This document shows, piece by piece, positions 8,274-16,017 of a stretch of 64,000 bases of DNA. The DNA is from DATGKG01 sp963783145 (GTDB taxonomy: Bacteria; Desulfobacterota; Binatia; Binatales; Binataceae). Where the stretch lies: contig CAWAMM010000004.1 in assembly GCA_963783145.1 (NCBI GenBank), forward strand, positions 124,001 through 188,000. Direction: 5' to 3'. The notes beneath the pieces are model-generated. The model saw only the letters and a program-made list of their open reading frames with translations, was not told the DNA's origin and searched no databases. The first letter of the stretch is position 1, and each line of letters begins with the position of its first letter. The position numbers and the translations under genes are program-made.

Positions 8274-8774
8274 ATGCAATGGCGTTCGGTCAAAGACATG
8301 AATTGCTCGGTCGCGCGCGCGTTGTCGGTCGTCGGCGAGCGCTGGACGATGCTGATTCTGCGCGAGGCGTTTATGGGACGCCGCCGCTTCGATGAGTTTC
8401 AGAGCGGCACCGGCATCGCGCGCAACATCCTTAGCACCCGTCTTCATGCGCTGGTCGAGAATGGAATCTTCGAGCGCGGCGAGAACGCCGAGCCCGATCA
8501 TCACGTCGAGTATCGCCTCACCAAAAAGGGGCAGGATCTCTATCCGGTCATGATCGCGTTGCTGAACTGGGGCGACACCTGGATGGCCGATGAGCAAGGG
8601 CCGCCGCTGACCCTGATGCATCGAACCTGCGGGCATGCCACCACGCCATCGCTGGTCTGCTCACATTGCGGAGCCGCGATTGACCCTCGCGCGATGCAGG
8701 CGCACGCCGCGCCGCACGCGGGAAAAATGATGAAGCCGAAACCGCACGTGCGTCGCCATCACGAGACTTATTAG
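8274..8774 (+). CDS. HxlR-family transcriptional regulator with C-terminal Cys-rich tail
   Basis: 166 residues. The N-terminal winged helix shows the family hallmarks: a Cys near the start (MNCSVARALSVVGERWT), LRRF-like GRRRFDEF and a wing ending EYRLTKKG. HxlR proteins bind DNA as dimers and several sense electrophiles or redox state through that N-terminal Cys. The tail adds Cys and His residues (TCGHA, then VCSHCG), which could bind zinc. It diverges from the isomerase-quinone reductase-SDR operon and repeated sites lie in between, so it most likely represses that operon and itself. The inducer would be a quinone or related electrophile, by analogy only. Confidence 0.92.
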   Translation: MQWRSVKDMNCSVARALSVVGERWTMLILREAFMGRRRFDEFQSGTGIARNILSTRLHALVENGIFERGENAEPDHHVEYRLTKKGQDLYPVMIALLNWGDTWMADEQGPPLTLMHRTCGHATTPSLVCSHCGAAIDPRAMQAHAAPHAGKMMKPKPHVRRHHETY

Positions 8775-8796
8775 TTCCTGCTAGAGTGATGACTGT

Positions 8797-9042
8797 ATGG
8801 ATGATTGGCAGCCGAAGGCATACCGCGATTACAAGTGGATCGTGCGGGACCCTAACTTGCTCGGCGGGAAGCTGGCGGTGCGCGGCACGCGCCTCTCGGT
8901 TTCACTTCTGCTCGGATGCTTCGCGGAGGAGATGAGCTCCGACGAGATCGAGGAGACTTATGGTCCCTTTCCGCGCGAGGCGATTCCCGAAATCATGAAG
9001 GTGGCGGCGGAACTACTGGACACCGCGGATGTGGCTGCCTGA
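8797..9042 (+). CDS. DUF433-family antitoxin
   Basis: 81 residues with the DUF433 pattern: WIVRDPNLLGGKLAVRGTRL followed by LLGCFAEEMSSDEIEETYG, a small winged/HTH-like fold. DUF433 proteins are commonly paired with PIN-like DUF5615 proteins and are considered antitoxins (VapB45 type). The next gene starts inside this one, with an overlap of 14 bp in another frame, which is typical of co-translated toxin-antitoxin pairs. It begins 22 bp after the HxlR stop. Confidence 0.88.
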   Translation: MDDWQPKAYRDYKWIVRDPNLLGGKLAVRGTRLSVSLLLGCFAEEMSSDEIEETYGPFPREAIPEIMKVAAELLDTADVAA

Positions 9043-9364
9043 CACCAACATGCCACTACAAATTCTCGCGCTCCTTAAGGGCGTAGAGGTCGGGGTAGAT
9101 TCGGCGGTTGCCCACGGCTGGAACCGGCTCAGCAATGGCGATCTAGTTAGTAAAGCGGTCGATGCCGGATTCACGGTCTTGCTGACTCGTGATCGATTGT
9201 TTGCGGAGTCGGCGGCGCGCGCCCTGAAGACCCATGTCCAATTTTCAGTCGTTTGGATTTCGCTGCCGCAGATTCGATCTGAGGCTTTTCTTCGGCTCTT
9301 CAAAAGCGCCTGGGATTTGAAACCAATCGTTCCGATTCCGGGACAATCGATCGAATGGCCATGA
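9029..9364 (+). CDS. DUF5615 PIN-like toxin
   Basis: 111 residues starting MWLPDTNMPLQILALLKG, the DUF5615 start with an acidic residue at position 5 (usually LxDENLP). A second acidic segment VLLTRDRLFAESA and a final VVWISLPQ core strand follow. The family is a compact PIN-like RNase fold, similar to VapC45/Mut7-C. It overlaps the DUF433 antitoxin by 14 bp, which supports the pairing. RNase activity is inferred from family only. Expected role: RNA cleavage when the antitoxin is lost. Confidence 0.85.
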   Translation: MWLPDTNMPLQILALLKGVEVGVDSAVAHGWNRLSNGDLVSKAVDAGFTVLLTRDRLFAESAARALKTHVQFSVVWISLPQIRSEAFLRLFKSAWDLKPIVPIPGQSIEWP

Positions 9365-9425
9365 GAGATTCGATGAAATCCTGCCCGCTAGCCGCACCGC
9401 ATGGCGTCAGCAAAAATAAACCCGC

Positions 9426-10064
9426 ATGATCGAGCTAGTGATGTTCGACGCCGATGGCGTGCTGTTCGAATCGTTCGAATCCAATATCGCGTACTACAAC
9501 GCGATTTTCGCGCAGGTCGGGAAGCCGCGGCTGGACGCGCACGAGGAGATCTTAAGCATCTCGTATGCGGCCGCCGATGTATTCAAGCTGCGCGCGCGGC
9601 ACAACGCTGAAATGCTCGAACGGATCCACAGCGTCGCACGCAACCTCAATCAGCAGCCATTTTTCGATTTGTTGCGGCCCCCGTTCGAGCTGCGTCCCTT
9701 TATGCTGGAACTCAAGCGGCGCTATCGGCTCGCGCTCGCCACCAATCGATCCGCGACGGTGCCCGCGCTGGTCGAGCATTTGAAGCTCGCGGACATTTTC
9801 GATGCGATCGCGAGCGCGCTCGACAAGGTGCCACCCAAGCCCGCGCCGGACATCCTGCGGCTATGTATGGAACGCGCGCGCGTGACGCCCGCACAAACCG
9901 TCTACGTTGGAGACAGCCCGATCGATCGCGAAGCCGCCGAAGCCGCGGGCGTAGCCTTCATCGGCGTCGGGAAGCGCGTCGAACATCATCATCGGATCGC
10001 GTCGCTGCATGAGCTCTCCGATGCACTTGCGAAAATCGCGCCCGTGAGAGCAGCAATCGCCTAG
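9426..10064 (+). CDS. HAD-superfamily phosphatase (phosphoglycolate phosphatase-like)
   Basis: 212 residues. HAD motif I is FDADGVLFE with nucleophile Asp8 and acid Asp10. Motif II is ALATNRS, motif III the Lys of VPPKPAPD, motif IV YVGDSPIDREAA. The cap inserted after motif I is helical, as in subclass IA phosphatases. It should remove phosphate from a small metabolite in the cytoplasm; which one is not readable. The stop overlaps the 3' end of the convergent Rieske gene by 4 bp. Confidence 0.9.
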   Translation: MIELVMFDADGVLFESFESNIAYYNAIFAQVGKPRLDAHEEILSISYAAADVFKLRARHNAEMLERIHSVARNLNQQPFFDLLRPPFELRPFMLELKRRYRLALATNRSATVPALVEHLKLADIFDAIASALDKVPPKPAPDILRLCMERARVTPAQTVYVGDSPIDREAAEAAGVAFIGVGKRVEHHHRIASLHELSDALAKIAPVRAAIA

Positions 10065-11050
10065 CGTCCAGCGGCGGCGCTCAGATGGTCTCCCTGATCC
10101 TTATGCGGCTCCGCTTCGAGCGTCGCGCGCTTCAACATCCCGAAGAACAGTCCGATCGCGCGGTCCGCTTCATAGAGATGGAACTTCGAGATGTCACCCG
10201 CCGGGTCCAGCTGCGATCTGAGAACGTGAATGTCCTGAAAATGGAAAATGCAGTAGTCGCCCAGTCCCAGGAGCATCGAGAGCGCTCTGCCACCGAGATA
10301 GCTGGGGAGCTTGTCGTGAGTGTAGCGCGTCCAGATCCATGAGTTTTGCGCGTCGATCGGCGTGAAGGCGTACGCGATATCGATGCCGCCGAACTTGATC
10401 GAGCAGACTCCCGGAAAATGGAACTTCACGTTGAATGGCGCATCCTGCTTCAGCCGCCCCGGCTTCTCGTGGCGAAGCACTCCGCCGAATTCGATCAGGT
10501 CGCCGTTCTGCTCGGCCCTGAAATCATCCACCCGCGGGCCCACACCCGGAATCGTCCATCGATGAACCCAATGAAAATGGTGGAAGTCGAACACATTCTC
10601 GACGATTCGCACCTGCGGAACCTTGGTCTCGTAGTGGAACGAGACCGTGTTGCCGCCCAGCTCGGCAATTTCGCTAATCCAGGGAAGCTCGGCGGCCGGC
10701 TCACGCGCGCCGAACCAGTACCAGATGACGTCGTGCGCCTCGCGAACCGCGCGAGGCGCGAGGTCAAATCCATGCGGAACCGGAGCGTCGCATCCGTTGG
10801 CGGGAATCATCGTGCAGCGCCCTTCGGCGTTGAAGCGCAAGCCGTGATACGGGCACTCGATACATCCATCGCGGATCTTGCCCCGACTCAACATCGCGGA
10901 TCGATGCGGACAGCGATCCGGCATGCAGGCGAGCCGGCCATCGGCCTCGCGCCACAGCATCAGCCGCTCGCCGAGGCGAGTAACTCCGATCGGTCTGGTC
11001 CGGCTTAGCTGACGGCTTTCGAGGATCGGATACCATTGGTTGCGAATCAT
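10061..11050 (-). CDS. Rieske non-haem iron oxygenase, large subunit
   Basis: 329 residues. The Rieske cluster ligands are C47-P-H49 and C66-PY-H69. The mononuclear iron site is in ENVFDFHHFHWVH (151-163), with the bridging Asp155 and His158 and His163. The rest is the catalytic helix-grip domain. Length and single-protein organisation fit terminal oxygenases of the vanillate/steroid (KshA-like) kind that hydroxylate or demethylate ring compounds with electrons from a separate reductase. No reductase is next to it. It overlaps the TetR gene by ATGA (11047-11050), so the two are co-translated and TetR probably responds to the substrate of this enzyme. Confidence 0.9.
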   Translation of the reverse strand: MIRNQWYPILESRQLSRTRPIGVTRLGERLMLWREADGRLACMPDRCPHRSAMLSRGKIRDGCIECPYHGLRFNAEGRCTMIPANGCDAPVPHGFDLAPRAVREAHDVIWYWFGAREPAAELPWISEIAELGGNTVSFHYETKVPQVRIVENVFDFHHFHWVHRWTIPGVGPRVDDFRAEQNGDLIEFGGVLRHEKPGRLKQDAPFNVKFHFPGVCSIKFGGIDIAYAFTPIDAQNSWIWTRYTHDKLPSYLGGRALSMLLGLGDYCIFHFQDIHVLRSQLDPAGDISKFHLYEADRAIGLFFGMLKRATLEAEPHKDQGDHLSAAAGR

Positions 11051-11706
11051 GGCTTGGGCTCCTTTTTGGCGCGGCGCGGCATCATGCCGCGGATCGCGAG
11101 ACGAATTCCGCCATCGATCAGATCGCGCAATTCCGCGACCGTGGTTTCTTCGTTAATCAGATAGGCCATCCCCCATGCGACGCAGACGCTGTAAAACAAT
11201 CCCGCGGCCTGAACTGAGTCGACGTCGGACGCGATCGCATTTCTGGTCTTGAACTGATCGACGAGAGCGGCGAACTGCGCGATGAAGCGCAGGTCGAGCT
11301 CGAACAGCCGGGTGCGCATTTTTTCAGGTGTGGAGAGGGCGGCGGCCAGGACCTCGCGCCAAAGGCCGCGCGCGTCGGTAGTGATGCTGTCGACGAAAAG
11401 GCTCGCAATCGCCGACACCGCATCGGCGGCGTCCTCCGGCGGATTTGCCAGTACCCGCTCTCCAGCCCCGATCAGCGCGTCGGTCTCGCGACGGAGGATG
11501 ACCAGCAGGAGCTCGTCTTTAGAGGGAAAGTAGTTGTAGAGGGTTCCGACGGCGAGCCCGGCGCGCTCGGCGATGTCTTCCATCGCGGTGTCCGCATAGC
11601 CCTTGCGATCGAACAGGCGTCGGGCGGCGGCAACGATGCGGCGCTCGCGATCCTGCTTTTGCAGTTGGCGCCGCCCGTGGCTGGCTGCGGATAAAGATGA
11701 ATCCAT
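11047..11706 (-). CDS. TetR/AcrR-family repressor
   Basis: 219 residues. The N-terminal HTH (about 20-65) has the TetR pattern IVAAARRLFDRKGYADTAMEDIAERAGLAVGTLYNYFPSKDEL split over two helices. The C-terminal helical ligand domain is variable. It is the first gene of a two-gene operon with the Rieske oxygenase (4-bp overlap). A TGAAT-N2-ATTCA element overlaps its start codon and a second one lies 51 bp upstream, suggesting autorepression. Ligand unknown, perhaps an aromatic or steroid-like substrate of the oxygenase. Confidence 0.92.
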   Translation of the reverse strand: MDSSLSAASHGRRQLQKQDRERRIVAAARRLFDRKGYADTAMEDIAERAGLAVGTLYNYFPSKDELLLVILRRETDALIGAGERVLANPPEDAADAVSAIASLFVDSITTDARGLWREVLAAALSTPEKMRTRLFELDLRFIAQFAALVDQFKTRNAIASDVDSVQAAGLFYSVCVAWGMAYLINEETTVAELRDLIDGGIRLAIRGMMPRRAKKEPKP

Positions 11707-11760
11707 TCATTTTCTTTTACGACGCCGCGGCGGCTTTGTCAAGAAAGTTGAATGGATTCA
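11698..11760. promoter_or_regulatory. Two TetR-operator-like palindromes TGAAT-N2-ATTCA
   Basis: TGAATCCATTCA at 11698-11709 covers the tetR start codon, and TGAATGGATTCA at 11749-11760 lies 51 bp away; each is followed by TTTTC. They are reverse complements of one another and each is palindromic except the two central bases. They flank the only space where the TetR-Rieske promoter can lie. Confidence 0.7.
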
Positions 11761-11781
11761 TTTTCTATCGAGATCACAGTT

Positions 11782-13209
11782 CTATGCGGCAAGTTTCGAT
11801 GTCGCGCCTTCGACCAGGGTCCCCTTGAAAAAATCCGGGTTCGCCTTCAGGTGCAAGCGCGCGGGATAAGTGAAAACGAAATCGCGATAGTCCGCGTCGC
11901 TGATGATTCCCTTGTCTGCAAGCTGATGGCTTTCCAAAAGCACGCCCTTTATATCGGGAACATCCCAGTGACCGATGTCGCTACTGAAGATCGGTTGGAA
12001 GCGCATTTTGAATGGATTGGCGCGGGAGTCGAGGGCGCGATGGACGCTTGGATCATCGGCCTCGCATCCGAAGAAGAAATTCTCGAAGATACGCGCGAAG
12101 TCGTGCTCCTCGCGCACACCGCATCGTGACCACTCGTCGCGCTCGGCATCACGATCGTGCCGCGCGACGCCCTCAGCGTAGGCGCGCCCGAGATGCTCAC
12201 CGGATGTGGTGACGTACTCGGAGCCGCCGTATTCTTTGAGCAGTGCAAATAGCCGAGCGCGATCCAGACGCGCCGGGTCGTAGTTCTTCAGTCCTTCGAG
12301 GTTGCGTTTTTCCCAATGCTCCTCGAGCGAGTGGAGCAGGTCGACTGCCCATCCGGCTCCGCACTCGAGGAAACCGAACGCGAGATTCGGAAAGCGCGCA
12401 GGCACGCCACCGAAGACCAGCGAGCGGCATAATTCACCCTGCTGATACGCATGCCCACCGATGTGGTTGAACATGTAGTTGCTCGGCGAGCGGCGCCCAA
12501 GCGGTAGGAAGCGCAGACCGACCCCGCCGTGCGAGGTGACGGAGAACTTCAGCTCCTCGAATTTGCGCCACACGGGATCGTAATCGTGAAAACTGTCGAG
12601 GCCGTAGTTGTCGAAGTAGGCCGCCGCAGGGAACGCCGCCGGATCGAGTGACGGAATCGGACGCGCGACACCGGGTGGAATCATCGCCACCTTGAGGCCG
12701 TGGGCGTGCGCGAATTCGAGTTCCTCGGTCGCCTCGTCGGGTGTGTGCATGGGGATCGCGGCGGCGGGCGCGAGACGATCGCGAAAGGGGCCGCAGATTT
12801 CCGCGTTCATCGTGTTGAGCGCGCGCGCCGCACCCCGGCGTACATCAGCGTCATGGATCGTCGGCAGCGCGAGGCCGAGGGTCGGATACATAATCGCGAA
12901 GTCGATGCCGATTTCGTCGAGCCGCTGGTGCAGCAGCTTGGGCGCCATCACGGTCGCAAGGTCATAGGCATCGTTGCCGACGCCCCACCATGCGCCGCGC
13001 ATGTCGCCGGTCTCGCGGTTCCCGCGCGATCCGGTCGGATGGACGCGCAGCTCGTGCTGATAGCGATGGACGAGATCCATGCCGCCGGTCTTTTGCAGGT
13101 AATGCCGAAAGAGCGGGGCGGGCTCAATCAGATGCCCATCACCATCGATGACCGGATGATCGAGGCGGGCACGAAGGCTTCTGACACGGGCGGCGATTTC
13201 GCTCGACAT
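11782..13209 (-). CDS. Amidohydrolase-2 family (ACMSD-like) metal-dependent hydrolase
   Basis: 475 residues from ATG 13209, which has a good ribosome site (AAAGGAG about 8 bp upstream). The first strand reads HPVIDGDGHLIEP, the D-x-H metal motif of this TIM-barrel family. Later conserved parts include SVTSHGGVG and the terminal FSSDIGHWDVPD. The family covers decarboxylases and hydrolases of the aminocarboxymuconate-semialdehyde decarboxylase kind, often found in degradation clusters. Which reaction it carries out cannot be told. Upstream on the same strand, 100 bp away, lies a hypothetical and then a phosphotransferase, so the three may form one transcript. A frame extension to 13563 is rejected because the ribosome site favours 13209. 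Confidence 0.85.
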   Translation of the reverse strand: MSSEIAARVRSLRARLDHPVIDGDGHLIEPAPLFRHYLQKTGGMDLVHRYQHELRVHPTGSRGNRETGDMRGAWWGVGNDAYDLATVMAPKLLHQRLDEIGIDFAIMYPTLGLALPTIHDADVRRGAARALNTMNAEICGPFRDRLAPAAAIPMHTPDEATEELEFAHAHGLKVAMIPPGVARPIPSLDPAAFPAAAYFDNYGLDSFHDYDPVWRKFEELKFSVTSHGGVGLRFLPLGRRSPSNYMFNHIGGHAYQQGELCRSLVFGGVPARFPNLAFGFLECGAGWAVDLLHSLEEHWEKRNLEGLKNYDPARLDRARLFALLKEYGGSEYVTTSGEHLGRAYAEGVARHDRDAERDEWSRCGVREEHDFARIFENFFFGCEADDPSVHRALDSRANPFKMRFQPIFSSDIGHWDVPDIKGVLLESHQLADKGIISDADYRDFVFTYPARLHLKANPDFFKGTLVEGATSKLAA

Positions 13210-13309
13210 GGCTGAAACTCCTTTGCGCAGGTAACGAAGGCTAGCTAAGCGCCGAAGTACCGGCCGGTCAAGGAATGCTTCGCGCTGGGCATATTGCCGG
13301 CGGCTCCAC

Positions 13310-13762
13310 TTAGCCGAAGGGAGAATTGTTGCCGAACAACGCGCGAATCCGTTCCAGATGACGCCCGATGTAACCGCGCACTTCGGCCGCGACGGGCCCC
13401 GCGATTTTTCCCGTGGCCACGCCGCCCGCCAGCTCGCCCATCGCGCTTTCCATCCCGCCAAGGTCGGACGGTTCCTCATCGGATGCACGCATGCCGCCAT
13501 CGATGGCCTCGCGAAATCCCGCGGCTTCGAGGAGCGCTGACTCGCCGTGCGGCCGGAGAGCATCGAAGGTCCGCTTCAAATCCTGAATCTCCGCGGCGTC
13601 GTGTCTGGGAAATGATTCGATCCATCCGCTCGCTGCCGAAAGGATGAGCGCGGAAGTCATCGCTTGCGAGATGGCGAAAGGTGATTTCAGCTCGGGCGCG
13701 ATCGTTTCGATGATAGTGCGCTGAACGCCGGCGATGATTTCCTTTAGGGTGGGTCGCAGCAT
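13310..13762 (-). CDS. Conserved-looking hypothetical helical protein beside phosphotransferase
   Basis: 150 residues, mostly helical, acidic-basic mixed, with no signal peptide and no motif I recognise. It starts MLRPTLKEIIAGVQRTI and ends in a glycine-rich segment and GNNSPFG. It follows the phosphotransferase by 9 bp on the same strand, so both are likely co-expressed and may act together. Function unknown. Confidence 0.7.
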   Translation of the reverse strand: MLRPTLKEIIAGVQRTIIETIAPELKSPFAISQAMTSALILSAASGWIESFPRHDAAEIQDLKRTFDALRPHGESALLEAAGFREAIDGGMRASDEEPSDLGGMESAMGELAGGVATGKIAGPVAAEVRGYIGRHLERIRALFGNNSPFG

Positions 13763-13771
13763 TTCGCTTCC

Positions 13772-14779
13772 TCAGACCAGCTTGAGTTGCGCCGCGAGAT
13801 CCTCGAGCAGGATCGGCAGCACGATGCTGAGCAATGTGACCATAGTGGGATCCGAGGTGCGGCCTTCGGCGAAGTCACGGATGCCGGTCAGGCAGATCAC
13901 TGACATCTTGGTGTTGCCCAGCACCTGGTAAAAGAACAAACGCTCCCGATCGACGGCGGCGCCGGCCTTCTGTTCGTAAAGTTTGATGTATTCCTCACGA
14001 TCGATGAGACCGCCGGCAAGATTTTCGTGACCCCATAGCCGCATCGAAGACCATCCGAGATCCTCGAGCGGGTCGCCGAGGTGAGTCATTTCCCAATCGA
14101 GCATGCTGATGAGGCCGCTATTATCGAACAGATAATTACCCGCGCGAAAATCGCCATGCACGATCGCGATGCGATCGGCGACCACCGGATTCTCCCTCAG
14201 CCACGAAAAGGCGGCATCGACAATCGGCCACGCTTCGTTCATCCGATCCTGATGGTAAAGGTCGAGCCAATGCTGCGTTTGCGCGCGAGCCGGTTCGGCA
14301 AGGTCCTTCGGCACGCCGAGCCATTCCAGCTTGAGCGCGCGCCAGTCGAGACGATGAAGCCGCGCCATCTCATTCATGAATTCATCGGCGAGCGTACGTC
14401 GCAGCGGTTCCGGTTCAGCGGCCGCCGCGGCACCCGCAGCAGTGCGCCCCGGCATCCGATGCATGATGAAAAAAGGGCGATCCATCACCGCGGGATCGAG
14501 TTCGAGGAACAGCGGCTCAGGAATCTTGATCCCCGCGCGATACATCGCGTCGACGACTTTGTATTCGCGCTGACGTTCCGACTTGAGCAGCCCACCGGTT
14601 GGGTCGCGCCGCCCAATCATAGGGCGGGTTTTCGGAGTTCCGTTCTCGGTCCATTCGACCTCGAAGGAATAGGTCTCGCGCGAGGAACCGCCGGGGATGC
14701 GCTGCAGGTTGATGACGCGCAGGTCGGAAGCATCCGGCATCCGGCGCTTCAGGTATTCGGTTAATCGAAGCGTATCCAT
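13772..14779 (-). CDS. Phosphotransferase family protein (aminoglycoside phosphotransferase/ACAD10-like)
   Basis: 335 residues of the protein-kinase-like APH fold. The catalytic loop is VHGDFRAGNYLF (HGD at 208-210, Asn215) and the metal motif LDWEMTHLGDPLEDLGW begins at 227. The glycine loop PGGSSRETY lies at 29-37. Such proteins outside resistance genes often accompany acyl-CoA and xenobiotic metabolism genes and resemble the kinase half of ACAD10/11, which phosphorylates 4-hydroxy acyl-CoAs. No acyl-CoA dehydrogenase is adjacent. It heads a minus-strand group with the hypothetical (9 bp on) and the amidohydrolase. Confidence 0.88.
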   Translation of the reverse strand: MDTLRLTEYLKRRMPDASDLRVINLQRIPGGSSRETYSFEVEWTENGTPKTRPMIGRRDPTGGLLKSERQREYKVVDAMYRAGIKIPEPLFLELDPAVMDRPFFIMHRMPGRTAAGAAAAAEPEPLRRTLADEFMNEMARLHRLDWRALKLEWLGVPKDLAEPARAQTQHWLDLYHQDRMNEAWPIVDAAFSWLRENPVVADRIAIVHGDFRAGNYLFDNSGLISMLDWEMTHLGDPLEDLGWSSMRLWGHENLAGGLIDREEYIKLYEQKAGAAVDRERLFFYQVLGNTKMSVICLTGIRDFAEGRTSDPTMVTLLSIVLPILLEDLAAQLKLV

Positions 14780-14945
14780 GAAGTTATGAGGTTTATCGCA
14801 GCAACGCCGATGTCATCGCAAGCGACGACCGACCGGTAGACTTCATGATGGGTGGGATGGCGGTCTCGAGAGAAACAGCGATTCGGAACGATGGAACCTC
14901 GGCGGCTACATGATCTCGCCGAAGAGTTTGCGCCGACGCGTCGGC

Positions 14946-15329
14946 TCAATGATGGCCGCTATCGTGTCCGCCCCCAGCCGGATGGCCTCCGCCGACCGGA
15001 TGGCCACCGCCGACCGGATGGCCACCGCCCCCGACATGACCACCGGCTTCGACATGGCTCATGGGCGCCGGCCTTGGCGGCGCCTCGTGATAGAAGGTCT
15101 CCGGATGGCCCACGTTGTGATGTTCTTCGTAGGGGTGATGATAGTCAAAATCGGGGTGATACTCTGGAGCGCCCCAAATCGGATGGCCCCATGCATACGG
15201 CGCGTATCCGCCAACCGGATAGTCTGGATAGCCGTAGTTGTATCCGCCCCCGCCGTCGAAACATCCGCTCAGAGCGCAGGCGCTTATCACCACTACGAAG
15301 AGCGCTTGAATTGAACGTCGTGAAATCAA
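14946..15329 (-). CDS. Small His/Gly/Pro-rich lipoprotein with tandem GGGHPV repeats
   Basis: About 127 residues if started at TTG 15329; no ATG suits. A hydrophobic segment ends in the lipobox ACALSGC, so it should be lipid-anchored. The rest is rich in Gly, His, Tyr and Pro, and ends in about four GGGHPV/GGGHPA units and a HDSGHH tail. Histidine-rich exported tails usually bind metal ions such as Ni, Zn or Cu, but there is no specific evidence. The longer open frame upstream overlaps the next gene and is rejected. Start is uncertain. Confidence 0.6.
   Translation of the reverse strand: MISRRSIQALFVVVISACALSGCFDGGGGYNYGYPDYPVGGYAPYAWGHPIWGAPEYHPDFDYHHPYEEHHNVGHPETFYHEAPPRPAPMSHVEAGGHVGGGGHPVGGGHPVGGGHPAGGGHDSGHH
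14976..15034. repeat. 18-bp tandem DNA repeats CCGACCGGATGGCCACCG
   Basis: About three near-identical 18-bp units encode the GGGHPV repeats of the lipoprotein C-terminus. The length is a multiple of three, so copy number can change without frameshift. Confidence 0.75.
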
Positions 15330-15345
15330 ATGTCGCAGCCGCCGT

Positions 15346-15855
15346 TCAGGGCGCTCCCCAAGCCGGTGTCCCGTTATCGTGATAAAAGGCCAGCCCGGGA
15401 TTTTTGCTCCTGGGAATATCGAGGCTGGTTCGCAAATGACCGTCGGGACCGTAGAGACCGAGACCCGGCATGCCGGCGGTTCCGAGCGCAAAGGTGGCCC
15501 GTAGCTTGCCATCCTGATCGTATAGATCCAGACCCGGCGTGCCGTTGGAGGCGACATCGAGGGTGATCCGCGTCTGGTCCTTGGAGTCGACAAAATTAAG
15601 CCCGACCCCACCGGCATCTGTAAGACCCAGCGCGGCGCGCACCTTACCGCTGCTGTCATGGAGCACGAACTGGCGCGCGTCCAGACTGTCGGCTACTCCC
15701 GAGGTGCTCTGCGCCATGAGAACCGTCGCGCCGCATAGCAGCAGCAACGCCCCACTCATCAGCCGCAAGCGCTGGTTACTGCGTTGCAGTTTGGCCTGCT
15801 GATGTTCCAGCCGACTGAGCCGCTCGCTCACATCGTTTGTAGGTTGCTCCATCAT
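15346..15855 (-). CDS. Membrane-anchored surface protein with repeated D-x-x-G-K-x-R beta units
   Basis: 169 residues. A charged coiled-coil-like N-terminus (SERLSRLEHQQAKLQRS) precedes one membrane segment (LMSGALLLLCGATVLM, about 32-47). The remainder has four short repeats of the kind LHDSSGKVRAALGL, LYDQDGKLRATFAL and LYGPDGHLRTSLDI, separated by Gly-Leu-x-Leu/Phe turns, suggesting a small beta-strand stack outside the membrane. I know no function for it. It lies 16 bp upstream of the lipoprotein gene on the same strand, so both are probably transcribed together. Confidence 0.75.
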   Translation of the reverse strand: MMEQPTNDVSERLSRLEHQQAKLQRSNQRLRLMSGALLLLCGATVLMAQSTSGVADSLDARQFVLHDSSGKVRAALGLTDAGGVGLNFVDSKDQTRITLDVASNGTPGLDLYDQDGKLRATFALGTAGMPGLGLYGPDGHLRTSLDIPRSKNPGLAFYHDNGTPAWGAP

Positions 15856-16017
15856 CTTGGGATTCCCTACGTCCTCGATTCGAATTAGACGTTGATGATT
15901 GGGCGATGTTTCAATCAGGGTTTCTCGCCCGTAAAAATTTGCCTCGCTGCCTACCGAATCTCCGCCTTAATTGAATGTCGGCACTACGCTTAATTTTCTC
16001 CGACTACGCTTCGCGCA

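Noticed and set aside
8156..8636. N-terminal extension of the isomerase to 8636
   Set aside because: It is antisense to the HxlR gene and the family starts at ATG 8135.
14976..15034. CRISPR-like repeats
   Set aside because: Repeats are adjacent without spacers, multiples of 3 and encode GGGHPV in frame.
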